NCBI GenBank assembly: GCA_003439945.1
Contig: QVRM01002351.1
Location: forward strand, 45,001 to 109,000
Source of the DNA: Dermanyssus gallinae
Taxonomy: Eukaryota > Arthropoda > Arachnida > Mesostigmata > Dermanyssidae
DNA length: 64,000 bases
Reading direction: 5' to 3'
In this document: one piece after another, positions 12,200 through 23,742 of the stretch
Layout: each line of letters begins with the position of its first letter
Numbering within the stretch: position 1 is the stretch's first letter
The notes under the pieces: generated by a model
What the model saw: only the letters and a program-made list of their open reading frames with translations
What the model was told of the DNA's origin: nothing
Databases searched by the model: none
Program-made: the position numbers and the translations under genes

Positions 12200-12480
12200 A
12201 CCTCACCGGGCTCTAGCGGAAGGACTTGATACCTACACTCTACTCATCGATACCCAGGCAAACATGCGCCAGGCCAAGCTGTTACGCATTTTACCCAAAC
12301 CTGTGTGGTTTACTGTTGCGGAGAAGCTTATTAAATCTTTCTTAAATTTCGCCGAGGACAACGACCCCCACGACTGGTACTTTTTGTTCTCCTTCGCTCC
12401 GGTCATGCTGCAACTTCCTCAAACCAGGAAGGACGTTTAGTCCCTATCTGCTAAGACCCACACCCAGCAAACGCACTTCC
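12200..12480 (+). pseudogene. ORF2 N-terminal remnant of the same REL-type LINE
   Basis: A plus-strand frame reads RQAKLLRILPKPVW and then HDWYFLFSFAPVMLQLP up to a stop at 12438. These align with RTRLIRIVPKSVR and EAWYSLFSFAPVVLRLP upstream of the RT in the intact ORF2 (56226-59111). The C2H2 finger expected before this point is missing and no RT follows, so the copy is deleted and truncated. It sits directly after the ORF1 remnant in the same orientation, preserving element order. Confidence 0.65.
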
Positions 12481-13160
12481 CCGCATCAAGCTTCACTCTC
12501 TGATGGTCCATATCTCCATTAACTACTCTATGAATCATCAAGAAAAGAGGCGAGTGTCACTACGATCATTTGACCGGGGGGGTCATTTACGAGTTACTCA
12601 ACGTTCGACGCGCCTCGTCCTCTGTTTGCGCTTTGATGATAACCCAGAACTAGGACGAAGTTTGGTGGCAGCGAAAAGCGTTTTGCGCGTGAGACCAATT
12701 TAAATTTAGTTTGTTAGCCGCTGCGTGCCTATACATAAGACAATTCGCTTTCTCCACACTGTCAACCTAAAATAGAGTTTTAAGTTTACTCACAATATGT
12801 TCAGTAAAAAAAATTCTGTCTCGTTCTCTGTCTAGGTACTTCCGAATAGATAGTAGTAGTATGAATTTAAACGTGTGAGGGCGCGTGATAATAAATACCG
12901 AGTCAACATCAGTGGCTATATTCGTGCTCCACTTCAAAGTAGGCTAAATCACGGTAGCGTGTAAAACAAGCCCGTATATATATTTTATAGATTTTAGGTT
13001 TATTTACCATGAATTGGTCGCTTAGTGCAATAGCTCACATAATATTTTGTAGACTAAGGATATCGTTGACACTTGATTGTAGTGACGATGTGTCAATAAA
13101 CGAGCAGGTGAGTATGTGGTAGCGTCCGACATTGCACTCTCTACAATATTTACATACGCA
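12481..13160. other. Unassigned DNA
   Basis: No supported gene. The frame at 12503-12703 has no recognisable motif. Confidence 0.4.
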
Positions 13161-13164
13161 CTTG

Positions 13165-15035
13165 TAACCTAACAGTTTCCTCTCAAGCATATAAGGTGGT
13201 GATAACCATGCCATGTTATTCGGCAGATTATAGACCTGTTTTTCTGTGATGACAGTTTCCGTTTATTGCTGCATAAAGCAAACTTAATACAAATGCCTTG
13301 TTGCGATTTTTTCTGTATTCTCTGTAGGCTTCTAAGATTTGTGTGCTGCACGATTATTGTCCAGTACTCAACTTTCTACTGGTGTGCGTTCGTGGCATAG
13401 TTCTAGTGCGAGCGTTGCCGATATGTTCTTTGGCAACCCTAACGTGCGCTTTATAAAATATGATAAAATAGGCTGCCCGTGTGATCTATATCACCTTCAG
13501 CGTTGTGAATGAGCAATTTCGCTGTCTCAACTCTGGAAACGCGATGTCTATGATGTATATTCGTAAACCAATTATTGATTAATAAAACTACTACTACTAT
13601 AAAATAGGATTTTATATTATCTATGTTTTTAAGGTCTGACATTGTAAAATAAGGGGCAATTGCGCAAAGGCAGTGTCTCACTATAGGAATTTTTTTTTAT
13701 TCTAAACAAGTTTAGCGCGATTTTAAATTCTATGTCAGTAACGTCTTCTACTATAATGGTAGCCGCGGTAGCCTTGCTACGCATTTCTGCTGAATGACAG
13801 CCGGAAGGTCACTGCTATTCCTAGACAGCAAAAGTGGTTGACGAGTTCAATCCCCCTATCTTTATACGACGATCATCTGCAGCGTAAGATCCGCTTCTAC
13901 TAAATCGTAGTACTTTTGTTTTGGCAATGTTGATTGTCAGTTGATTTTGTGGGCACCAATCTAAGGCTTTCTTTAGATAAAACTGCAGGTGGTTTTGTTT
14001 CTTTGCAAGCACTACTAAGTCGTCTGCATAAAATACATGTGTCGCTTTTACATTTCTGAGGGCGTTCGCCAAGCCAGCCACATATAGTATAAACAGACAC
14101 GGGCTTGCGGAGTCACCCTGGACTACTCCAGTTTTCTGTGCTACTGGCCTGCTGACACAATGAGCCCCGTTCTTGATAGTAATTAACTTTACTTGCAGCA
14201 CGTCACGTATTAGATTATACATAGTTCCCTCTATTGAATATCGGGTTCGAAGTACTTTCAGGAGTTTGTCTCTTCTAGCGCAGTCGAATGCAGTTCTAAA
14301 ATCGATAAAAGCGGCATAAGTCATCTTATTTTGATTTTGGCGGGTTTTTACACGGTCTAAAAGAAAGGCAACGGCATCCAACGTAGATCGTCCTCTTTGC
14401 AATCCACATGCCTGTATGTTGCTTACATGGTAAATCTGGGCCTACGGCGTCATATAAGCGTTCTACAACAAAATGAGTTTAAATTTTATAAACGACGCTA
14501 ATAAGTGCGATTCCGCGGTAGTTGGTTAGGTCGGTTGCTTCACCCCTCTTTTTGAAGATGGGCTGCAAGAAACTTTTTCTTCATTCTTTCAGTATTTTGC
14601 CGCAGCGTAGGCATGTGTTTAGTTAATGGCGGGCACAGAAAACGCATACTTGTTTTAATATGTTCATACACAATTTAATATGGACCCGCCGATTCACCAT
14701 TTTCTTTGGATTTTATTACATTAACGACTTCTTCTTCTGTAAATGCTCGACAATCACAAACATTCTCCCCCGGAGGTAGTAGGAGGTCACCACCGTATAG
14801 ACGCGTAAAATGAAGTATACACTCATCGTCATTGATTAATGACTCACTCTAATGTACGTGTGTCACACGCTGAATGATCTCATATGCTTGTTTTTTTTTC
14901 TTGTTTAATTTTTCTTAAATCCCTTTCATGTTCGTGGATGGTGTATTTTATAGCTTGGCATTGTTCGTCAAACCATGGTTTGTGCGCAGTGGGTTTGTGT
15001 AGCGGTTTCCGTGAGCATTAAATCTGAATTGCCCA
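13165..15035 (-). pseudogene. Minus-strand LINE with readable RT domain
   Basis: The RT segment at 13821-14402 is open for 193 residues: GRSTLDAVAFLLDRV, FIDFRTAFDCARRDKLLKVL (motif A), VVQGDSASPCLFILYVAGL (motif B) and HVFYADDLVVLAKK (catalytic YADD). Upstream (higher coordinates) other frames read PIFKKRGEATDLTNYRGIA, the RT start, and KPWFDEQC-type endonuclease-RT linker sequence near 14970. Downstream, the frame at 13169-13351 (IICRITWHGYHHLICLR) is the C-terminal tail and matches the tail of the plus-strand copy at 33.8-34.1 kb. Stops between the segments make the element inactive. A (TA)n tract lies at its 5' side. Confidence 0.8.
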
Positions 15036-15054
15036 CCGGATAGCTCTTTCAGTG

Positions 15055-15057
<3 letters not shown>

Positions 15058-15124
<67 letters not shown>
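15058..15124. repeat. (TA)n microsatellite
   Basis: About 67 bp of pure TA repeats. Confidence 0.95.
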
Positions 15125-15127
<3 letters not shown>

Positions 15128-15449
15128 TACAGTAATATATGCCAAACTCACAGCTAAGATATGATCGCCTATGATCAATGTCTTAATCCACTCTGTCATC
15201 GAATCGAATCGAGGTAGGGAATATTAATATTAACAGTAATATTAATTACAATATATGTTGGTGTTACAAAATTAGTTTGCCGCGCGACATAACAGCGAGT
15301 TGCGTTATGCCGTATTAAGCACGTAGCTCATCGGACCGTGTGGTCGTGAGATTCCCGTCAAAACCTACCGGCTCCAACTGGCCCAGCATGATTCGGCCAA
15401 GTACCGACCTCACGACCGAAACGATGAAGCTACGTTGGCGAGGATAAAG

Positions 15450-15482
<33 letters not shown>

Positions 15483-15491
15483 TTGTTGTTT

Positions 15492-15522
<31 letters not shown>

Positions 15523-16866
15523 CGTTGTTGTCGTTATCGCCTCCATCGCCCCAGCCCCACCCCAAGCGTATAGCCCGCCTAACTCGAAAACTTACAACGT
15601 ACATTATGGCAGCGGCTGCGTGCTGCATGTGCATATAAATTTCCCGCCCTGAGCCCATTGAGCTCCCGTCGGAGCTTTGCTTCGTCGTCGACGTCGTGCA
15701 TTCGTTCATTCACTCGACCGGTTCACCGGTGGGTGTAGGAACGTAACGCCCCTGCACGCACGCACGCCACAAGTCCACCATCACCGACGCCTGATCTGCT
15801 TACGTCGCCTCCGTCAGCACCATCATCCTCGTCACGGCTGCTTCTGGTAGGGTTGCCGTTACTGCCTCTGCCACTGTCCCTGCTGCTGCTGCTGCGGTTG
15901 CTGTTCCCCCTGCCACTGCTACCAAGGCTACCACAATGACTACGACGAACTACAACGCGCTCGCTCATCACGCGCCCCCACACACACGGGTTTCCTCATG
16001 TCACGGCTTTACAATAATTATGGAAGCTCGGCGACAGCAGCAAGCTGCCATGACCCTCCTCTACCCGCCTGTCCCGACCCTTCAGTTACATTACGTGGGG
16101 TCCTGCGCCCCACCGTGATCGTCGTTCTCGGTGTCGCCGTCGTCTTGCCGCCGCGCTCAGAGTCATCAGCACCATCATCATCATCATCATGATTTATGCT
16201 CCAACCAGGACCTCAACGAGCCGTACTAGCAGACCTGACACCTGCCAGCCCGGCTGGCTAGTTAATGAGCTGATCCTCACTTACCCTCACTTCGTTCGTC
16301 AGAGGACACAGAACGTCGGAGTTCGTCCATTCGACGCCCCACTTTGACGCACAAACCACTCTCTGATTCTACACGCTCGTCGTCCGTGACCGGTTGTCAC
16401 AGCTTTACTAGGTCGATAGCGTTACAGCGATTCGTCTGCGATTATTCTGATTATTATGGGTAGTTTTAACTGAAAAGGCTATAAAGTGTATGGGCCCATT
16501 TTCAAATCGTGCATGTTTTTTTTCACAGCTTTACAATATCTCAATAGCGCTCTAGATCTAACATTACCATAATTTTTATCAGAGAAGGAAACGCCTATTT
16601 TTTTCTAACTCGCACGTTCTCGCTGGTAAATCAGAATGGATCCGGAGATGACCCAAAGGATCGCATATATGTAGATTGTATTAGAACTGGAACATCTGTG
16701 CATTTACCGCATTGCAGCATGAAGGGAAAATACAATGATAATAGCACATGCCTTACTTTTTATCCACTACAGGACACATCACGTACAGCAAGTTTCGGGG
16801 GGGAATAAATCGTGACCCGACTGCGTCTAAATATGTAACAAAGGGTTGTCACCATAATTATCTAGT

Positions 16867-16868
<2 letters not shown>
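15125..16868. other. GC-richer region with trinucleotide repeats, no gene assigned
   Basis: From about 15300 to 16400 the base composition is GC- and CpG-richer than its surroundings, with GTT/GTC, GCT and ATC repeats. This could mark a promoter or an untranslated exon, but I cannot identify a coding exon: the open frames on both strands read mostly through simple repeats. Confidence 0.35.
15448..15537. repeat. (TTG)n/(TCG) trinucleotide repeat
   Basis: About 90 bp of GTT units with interspersed TTT and GTC. It reads as poly-Leu on one strand and poly-Asn on the other. Confidence 0.9.

Positions 16869-16949
<81 letters not shown>
16869..16949. repeat. (TA)n microsatellite
   Basis: About 80 bp of TA repeats. 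Confidence 0.95.
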
Positions 16950-16955
<6 letters not shown>

Positions 16956-17178
16956 AGATACGAAACGACACTGTTTGTATAATTAAAGTGTTTATTTAAA
17001 AGTAATCGCCAGAGGCCTGGGCACAACTGGGGCGGCTGTTTTACGATCCGAAGAACTCCCTGTTCCTACAATTTCTGCGGCGGTTACAACGGCCAGTTTT
17101 TCACTGTTGTCCGAGTTGAAGCACGTTTGCGTCCGATTTGAAGTGGCTGTGACAAGGGCCAGGTCTTCACTGTGTCCT

Positions 17179-17367
17179 TCAGTTCGTCCTCCGAGTTGAA
17201 ATGCCTTTGAATTTTTTAGGGTAAGGTGACGACGCATGATTCCGTTGTATGCCATTCAGCTTTGCCTTTGGCTTAAATTGATAGCAACGGCTCACATCGC
17301 CGGTAAAGATTCGCTCTAAAAGACCAGGATCTTCATGATACAGAATGGATTTCGCAGTGCTAGCCAC
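17179..17367 (-). pseudogene. Mariner transposase scrap
   Basis: A 62-residue minus-strand frame contains LLERIFTGDVSRCY followed by SPYPKKFKG. This is the mariner block around the first catalytic Asp (usually I-TGDESW, then an SP-PKK segment). The Glu-Ser-Trp after TGD has been replaced. I see neither the rest of the transposase nor terminal repeats, so only a scrap of an old element survives. The (TA)n tract at 16869-16949 lies a few hundred bases away. Confidence 0.5.
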
Positions 17368-17489
17368 ATACGCAGTTCCTGTTGCGGTTCGCCTGAGCTT
17401 CTTCGGAATCTACTGCGCGCACCCCTGCCGGCAACCCAACCTTAATACGGCCGGTTAAGCTCCCTCCGCAGTCAGAAATCAGATAACAC

Positions 17490-18709
17490 GTTCCTACACC
17501 TAAATTGTTGAATTGGAAACGTTATGTGTTGGAATTTTGCTTTAGAAACGTTATGGTGTTCTTAGATGCGAGACACACAACTGCCTGTTTCTCTCCTCCG
17601 TCATGCGCACAACCACGCCGAACATTCTGTTCACACCCCTAGATGTCTCACAAGGCTATCTTAATCACGGCATACTCAAAATTGACCTATTGTGTTTGTT
17701 ACGACGTTTCATATCTTATCATTTGCATCCCCTTTTTTACCTGTATTATTGTGTTCAAAGAAGTTATTGTAGTACATTTTTTTGACATACTTTTGTCTCA
17801 TCAGCTCGGCGCTTTGCTATACATTTTCTTTGAGAGCGTTCTACTTTCTGACCCAAGAAGCTATCCTTTCGCCTCTTGAGTAAAGTGGTTGGCGTGGGTG
17901 AGAAGTTACGATAGTTAGCAGAGAGTGTAAGTGAAGTCGCCAGTAGCAGACTCGTCTAATTTGCGAGCGCTTGCAAACTCTTACGCATGTCTCCCCTTCA
18001 TCATGTAAACGAGGTAAACTCGTTATTCGCTGTCAATAAGGCGAACCAAACTGCACACTATTAACTGTCGAAGCTGACTGAGTGACTGAATAACACGTTA
18101 CAAGGAGATTGGGCAAGCGGGTATCCCGGAAACCGGCTAGGTTCGTGAGCCCAATCGCCAAAAGACAGTGAGAACACTGCGCCCATTCCTCGCAAAATCG
18201 TCCCCTCGTGTCAGAGTAACCTACGTATGAACGGTAATTTGATATCAAGCGTGCTGCTGTAAATAACTTCAATCGCAAATACATCAAAGTCAGGCGAATA
18301 AATCTAAAAAGAGAAATATGCGAACATTTGCAGACGAGGGCAAGTATGACTCAGACAAAGGATCAAAACGGTCGTTTCCCTCAAAAAGAGCAGATGAGAA
18401 CACAGCGCAATCTAGAGAGAGGGAGGAAGAAAGAAAGACAGACAGAGAGAGGGAGAGCGAGAGAAAAAAGAGAAAACGCGAGCAAGTATTGACTATGCCG
18501 ATGCAAATGAGATTCTTTTTGACAGGGATTGCCTAACGAAGATTGCTCCCCAAGGTTGCTTGCAGACCGGCTCGGTGATGACCCTCAGCCGTTTGTTCAG
18601 CAACGACCAGCACAGACTTCTGCTTCTGACATTAGCCCCATCATCTTCCTCCTGCTTCTGACATCAGTCCCATCAACACTTTAGCCAAGGGTTTTCTGCA
18701 CATCAAGTT

Positions 18710-18745
<36 letters not shown>

Positions 18746-20350
18746 CAACTAACTCACCCTAAATTGTAAATTTGTGTTGGTTGTTGGTGCAAGTTCCATG
18801 TATTTAGCTGCCTCCTTACATTATATTTTAATTATCCTAGACATGCACAACTAGCGTCAAAACGATCATATCTTAAACTCGTAAAACTTGTACCCTCATA
18901 AAAAATAAAAACCTTACATAACTTTGGAACTTGCATACATACTTTGTTTCTATACATGCGCGCATACATACTCATTTGACACTTAATGGAATGTTAGAAA
19001 AATACTTTAGCTAGATAACGCATGGTCCGCTTTTTTTACTAGTTAATGACAGTGATTTGTATGCTATTTTGTTTGCTTTTGTTTGTCCCTCGCGTAAAAA
19101 TACACGCAGAACGTTTATGACGCTAGCTGCACATATGGTTCGGCGTATGCTAGCTACACACAACTCCATTGCAGTCCTTTGATCGCAACTCGTCGTATTT
19201 GTAAACAGAGACTGCAACGAACGTGTAAATGCCGCATGTCATAGCACTAATGCAGAAGTTTTGTGACCCCTTCCTCAGTTGTCTCGGCCGAGTGCCACGC
19301 GCAACTATGCACTTTGCGTTATGCACGCCCTAGACAAATACCTTGTTTTGCCTCGTCCCATCAGAAGTATTGGACGCAGAGGTTTGCTCATAAATGTTGC
19401 GGCTCCCGCAACCCGGCGCCGCCCGCGTCATATTATTGACACGGTTGGCAGTGTACACACTTAAGCGCCGTAATCTGCACTCAAAGGAACACACTGTTCC
19501 TCGTTGAGTAGACGTGTTCCGTCCAGTCTCCGCTCAGTCAACAGCCGGATCAGCCAGGCTCTCACAACACCCTCATCTCTGTGCTCGTTTCTGCTGATTC
19601 TGCCACCGCCAAGCGAGTTTCGTGGTCTTCACTGACGACTTGTGCTATCGGCACAAGGCCTCTCTCTCTCTCTCTCCGCCAACTGGCGCTCTTCACCGTC
19701 TTCCTCAGCTTGCGGCAATCAGCCAGAACTCCCTACACATATGTTTAGAAGAATGATGATGATGACGACGATAAGTGATGATGATGATGACTTATCATCA
19801 TGGTAGCGTTGATGATGATTGCAATGGTGGTTATTATCATGATAACGTTGATCGCCGTGCAGCAAAGCCACAGTAACGACGGGTGGTCATTGTTGTGCCA
19901 TTTTCCTGCGTCGGGGACAGTGGGCAAGGCTAGTATTCCCTGGCTTCTGCTCGGCGAGTCGTGATCTAAATATTAGCAGCAGCAGCAGCAGTAGCAGGAA
20001 CATCAACAACAGTAGTTCAGCTGCAGCAGCAGCAACGGCGACCAACTGCTTCCACCAGCAAAACCTGTTTCTCTGCTTGGCAGGCGCAGGCTACGACCAC
20101 TAATATCCTATACAACAACAGCAGCAGCAGCAACAGCATTGCTTCGCCTTTCAGCCGTCGCATTACATCCACAATAGAGCTTATTCGTCGCTGTCATCGT
20201 GACGCCGCCTGCATAGAAGACACTGTGTGTGTGCGTGGCTGCAAACCCCTATGTGAACAGAGAAACCGGCAAGGTCGTCCTTTTGACGACCTGCATTACA
20301 TTTGCATACGCTCCTGCTGCTGTATTTGGCCGCTGCGAGAAACGCTATGC
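17490..20350. other. Unassigned DNA with simple repeats
   Basis: No supported gene. Contains a GA-rich patch (18410-18480), a short (TA)n (18713-18741), a GAT/ATC-rich patch (19750-19850) and GCA/CAG repeats (19975-20035, 20115-20135). GC content rises from about 19250 onward, but no splice-consistent exon was found. Confidence 0.4.
18713..18741. repeat. (TA)n microsatellite
   Basis: About 29 bp of TA repeats. Confidence 0.9.
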
Positions 20351-20670
20351 CCGCTCGACAATCGCCTCTACCCCCGCTCGACAATCGCCTCTACCCCCGC
20401 TCGACCACCGTCGTTCCCCCCGCTCGACCACCGTCGTTTCCCCCGTTCGGCCACCGTCTCTACCCCCGTTCGACCACCGCCTCTACCCCCGTTCGGCCAC
20501 CGTCTCTACCCCCGTTCGACCACCGCCTCTACCCCCGTTCGACCACCGCCTCTACCCCCGTTCGACCACCGCCTCTACCCCCGTGCGACCACCGCCGTTA
20601 TCCCCCTTCGACCACCGCCACTACCCCCGTTCGACCACCGCCGTTACCCCCGCTCGACAAGCGCCGTTAC
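20351..20670. repeat. 23-bp minisatellite, about 14 copies
   Basis: Tandem units of the form CCTCTACCCCCGTTCGACCA plus CCG, with variants (CGACAATCG, TTCGGCCACCG). Because 23 is not a multiple of three, each plus-strand frame cycles through the same 23-residue pattern (RPPPLPPFDHRLYPRSTTAS...), which produces three overlapping long open frames between 20225 and 20878. This is best read as a satellite and not as three proteins. Confidence 0.9.
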
Positions 20671-21039
20671 TTCTAGTATACGCGCAGTATACGATGACAG
20701 GGCAAAACTGTGCTGTTGCGCTATTGTTCTCGGCAAAACGAGCCGGGGATGGGAAGAGATAGGTAGAGAGAGAGATATAGAGTGGGAGAGAGTGAGAGGG
20801 GCATCGCTAGCACGCAGACTGAGCGAAAACAAGATGGACATCGACAAGGTGCCGCTGTCGCTGCATTGCAGAGATTAGAACAGCCTGCAAAAGCAACAAA
20901 GGTGCAAAAATAGCGTGCCATTGTTTTCTCTCATGAAGACGCGGTAAGCACATGCGTACCAGGTGATTGAATTACACGACGGCATACGCTTGTTCGTGCA
21001 TGTATTTCTCTCTTTCTATCTCTCTCTCTCTCCCTGTGT

Positions 21040-21045
<6 letters not shown>

Positions 21046-21103
<58 letters not shown>
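21046..21103. repeat. (TA)n microsatellite
   Basis: About 58 bp of TA repeats with one GTATA interruption; preceded by TCTC repeats. Confidence 0.95.
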
Positions 21104-21104
<1 letters not shown>

Positions 21105-21378
21105 TTCCTTAAATGTGGGTTCTCTGTTATATATAGTATTTTTAATCAAGACAAGTCATGAGCTGCTTGGCTTAGTAAGTTGTCGTTTAGTTCAGATCCT
21201 GAAATCCGGCTCTTATATGTATAGCGCACGACTAGTGTTCCCAATACCTATAAAGCTCAACATTGCACAACAAGGACCAAAGACCAATGACGCCCAACAT
21301 TGCACGGGCAAGTCGCGCGGCTTCCACAGCAGCCACACAAGTGATCTCTAAAGAGATTCCCTGGGACCTAAGAGTTAA

Positions 21379-21655
21379 TGGCTTAGGCGGCTAACGCACC
21401 GTTCGAAACGGGACGTTGCCATGCCAACCACGGTTAGCAAAACAATCGCTAGTTCGAGCCCCGGCCGTGCTGGTTGAATTTGTTGGACGTGATTGTCATT
21501 GCCCTGTTGCTACATACTTTTGCTAGAGAAAGCCTATATAATTCCAGTACGAGAACGCGATGACGATAGATGCATTTAGACGATATCGTGCCACAGGCAA
21601 CTTAGCCCATTACGAGCGTCTAGAATGTGGTTGTCAGAGCGTTAAAAAATGGATG
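21379..21655 (+). mobile_element. tRNA-headed SINE family B, copy 1
   Basis: The 5' end has a pol III box A-like motif (TGGCTTAGGCGG at 21379-21390) and a box B-like motif (AGTTCGAGCCC at 21451-21461), about 70 nt apart. A non-tRNA body follows. The whole unit is repeated in inverse orientation at about 61845-62122 with high similarity, including the body segment ACGAGAACGCGATG and the 3' part GTGGTTGTCAGAGCGTT. The two copies diverge abruptly after that GTT, which sets the 3' boundary near 21655. The box spacing is longer than in most tRNAs. Confidence 0.72.
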
Positions 21656-21699
21656 AGCCAACATAAAGAAACCCCGCACTTAAATTTAAGACGGAGGAA

Positions 21700-22190
21700 G
21701 TAAGTTGTAATCAACAGAACAGACGTTATAAGCAAATGGAGCCATCAGTGGAAGGCAATCCAGCCGGGCCATTCTGGATACCGAACAAAATCAATACTGC
21801 CTGATCTCTGAAAAATTACAGCGTAAAACAAAGCATGCTTGCGTACTCGCTTGCGTAATTGCTAACGGACCACAATCGCTGCTTTCAGCAAAACTCACAT
21901 TGCATTGGTAAAACTGACTCCCCTTTATGCCGTATGTGCAACCCAGGAGAGGCTGATAATGTAACAGGCGCTGCTACAAACGCTGCGCCTATTTCAGTAA
22001 TGAGCGAGAGTTACTGTCTCAGAACTTAAAATCGAAATTTTCCTTGAAATGCTAAACCCTCCTCAAGGATTACGAATCCTGGTCAAAGATATTCGCAGAA
22101 TTTATCTCCGAGGCAAAAATAGTCGCCGCACAAATCGAGCCGCCGCAACCGTCGCAGTTATTGGCAAAATAAAGTGACTAGGTGTAGTCT
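21700..22190 (+). pseudogene. LINE 3' domain remnant with CCHC-like knuckle
   Basis: A frame near 21900-21950 reads KTDSPLCRMCNPGEADNV, like the C-x2-C-x-H/C knuckle after the RT of many LINEs. Further on the sequence reads LLKDYESWSKIFAEFISEAK. The segment at 34290-34545 has the same order (SLLCRVCTSGVADDV, then a DNEPW and FAEFVSKK pair). Stops interrupt it. The family is inferred from these two copies only. Confidence 0.45.
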
Positions 22191-22239
22191 CAAAAAACAG
22201 TACTGCGACATGCATCAAGCATATATGTATACATATATA

Positions 22240-23320
22240 AGGTGTTTAAAAAAATGAAAATTGATATTAAGGAATTGTAGAACTTGTTAAAGCAAATATT
22301 TTTTCTGATGGACTATGGTCCCTGAGAAGTCTTGTCTAGGAGTGAGAGTGAAATTACTAAATTTTATGACACTGGTGTTTTCGTCTGACATAGGAGCATC
22401 AAATATGCTGTTGCTAGACAACCACCTAGACAGAAACTAAGCACACCGTGTTCTTGAGAAAATGCTGCTTGTTTTGAAGAACATTTAACGCCGGTGAGAA
22501 GATGCGACATGGTCGCTTAGAAGACCAATTGCGAAAAATTAGGTTCTTTATTAGCTTCCACGCCAAATACCTCAACATCATAACCCTACGATCACCCACT
22601 GCGCTCTAACTAACCTAAAACTAACACATTCAGGCAAATGCACATTTCATGACGATCATTTCGGTACCAAACGTATGGCAATGCGAGCGGCGGTTGCCTA
22701 GTAGTTACGGTTTTTTGGCGGGATGTCAAGATTAAGTGCATGCATAAATGACTTTGTCCCAGAAAGAGTTGAGGAGCTATATATGGAAATGTAGAGCTCG
22801 TTAAAGCAAACTTTTTTTCCAATGAAACATGGTCTCTGAAAAGTCTTGTTTCAAGGTGAGAGTGTTATTACTACAATTTGTGTCACTGGTGTTTTTGCCC
22901 GACATAGGATAATAAAATGTGCAATTGCGACACAACCGGTTCTCCTATACAGAAACTGAGTACACCGTCGTATTCATGAGATTAATTCTGCTTCTTCTAA
23001 AGCACATATAATATTGCCCAGAAGATGCGACACGGTCGTTTAGAAAATAATTCGCAGAAAATGAAGTTCTTTTGTTAGCCTTTACGTTCAATATTCCAAA
23101 ATCAAAACCCTACGACCAACCACAGTTGACCGGTGTTATATGTTCTTCGAAAAAAATATGATTTTCTCACGAACACAACGGTGTGCTAGTTTCTGTCTAG
23201 GAGGACTGCTTGACTCGCAACAGCACATGTTATGCTCCTATGTCGGGCACCAAACACTAGTGTCATAAGATTTAGTAATTTCATTCTCACCGTTACACGA
23301 CCAAAGTGAGGGGGCTACTC
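22240..23320. mobile_element. Old fold-back element: two direct copies and one inverted copy
   Basis: Unit A (about 22245-22600) and unit B (about 22780-23120) are direct repeats of moderate identity, sharing TTAAAGCAAA, AAGTCTTGT, TGAGAGTG, CACTGGTGTTTT, CAGAAACT and AGAAGATGCGACA. The segment 23140-23315 is an inverted copy of the first part of the unit (GGTGTGCTAGTTTCTGTC, CCTATGTCGGGCACC). The spacer at 22660-22710 also resembles the inner part of the 46260-47406 element. No open frame is conserved. It is best read as an older, rearranged relative of that fold-back element. Confidence 0.65.
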
Positions 23321-23679
23321 GAGGATGAAGCATGGAGGCAGTTCGTCACGGTTCTACACTTACTGGTCAAAGAACTACTTCCACACAGTGGACACAATCT
23401 CTGACGAAGAAGAAAACCGCAGCCAGAACGGCGTTCGATCGAGAACTAGCTCCGGTTAGGGTATGGCACCCGAGACCCTAGCTCTCCCTGTGATCTGTCG
23501 ATGTGCAGCCCGTCCAAGACACACAGCCCTACAGGCCAAACAATCTAATATACGCAAGTATGTGCCCCACGCGTCTAACTACCGCTTTTATCCCCTTGTG
23601 CTTGAAACACTAGGAAGCCGGGCTTACTGATGACACAACTCCTTGACATGGTTGGCAAGCGCCTACTCAACGCGACTAG

Positions 23680-23680
23680 C

Positions 23681-23741
<61 letters not shown>
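23680..23741. repeat. (TA)n microsatellite
   Basis: About 60 bp of TA repeats. Confidence 0.95.

Positions 23742-23742
<1 letters not shown>

Noticed and set aside
20225..20878. Three overlapping Pro/Arg-rich frames that look like a repeat protein
   Set aside because: They are the three frames of one 23-bp minisatellite and have the same residue cycle shifted, so coding is not needed to explain them.
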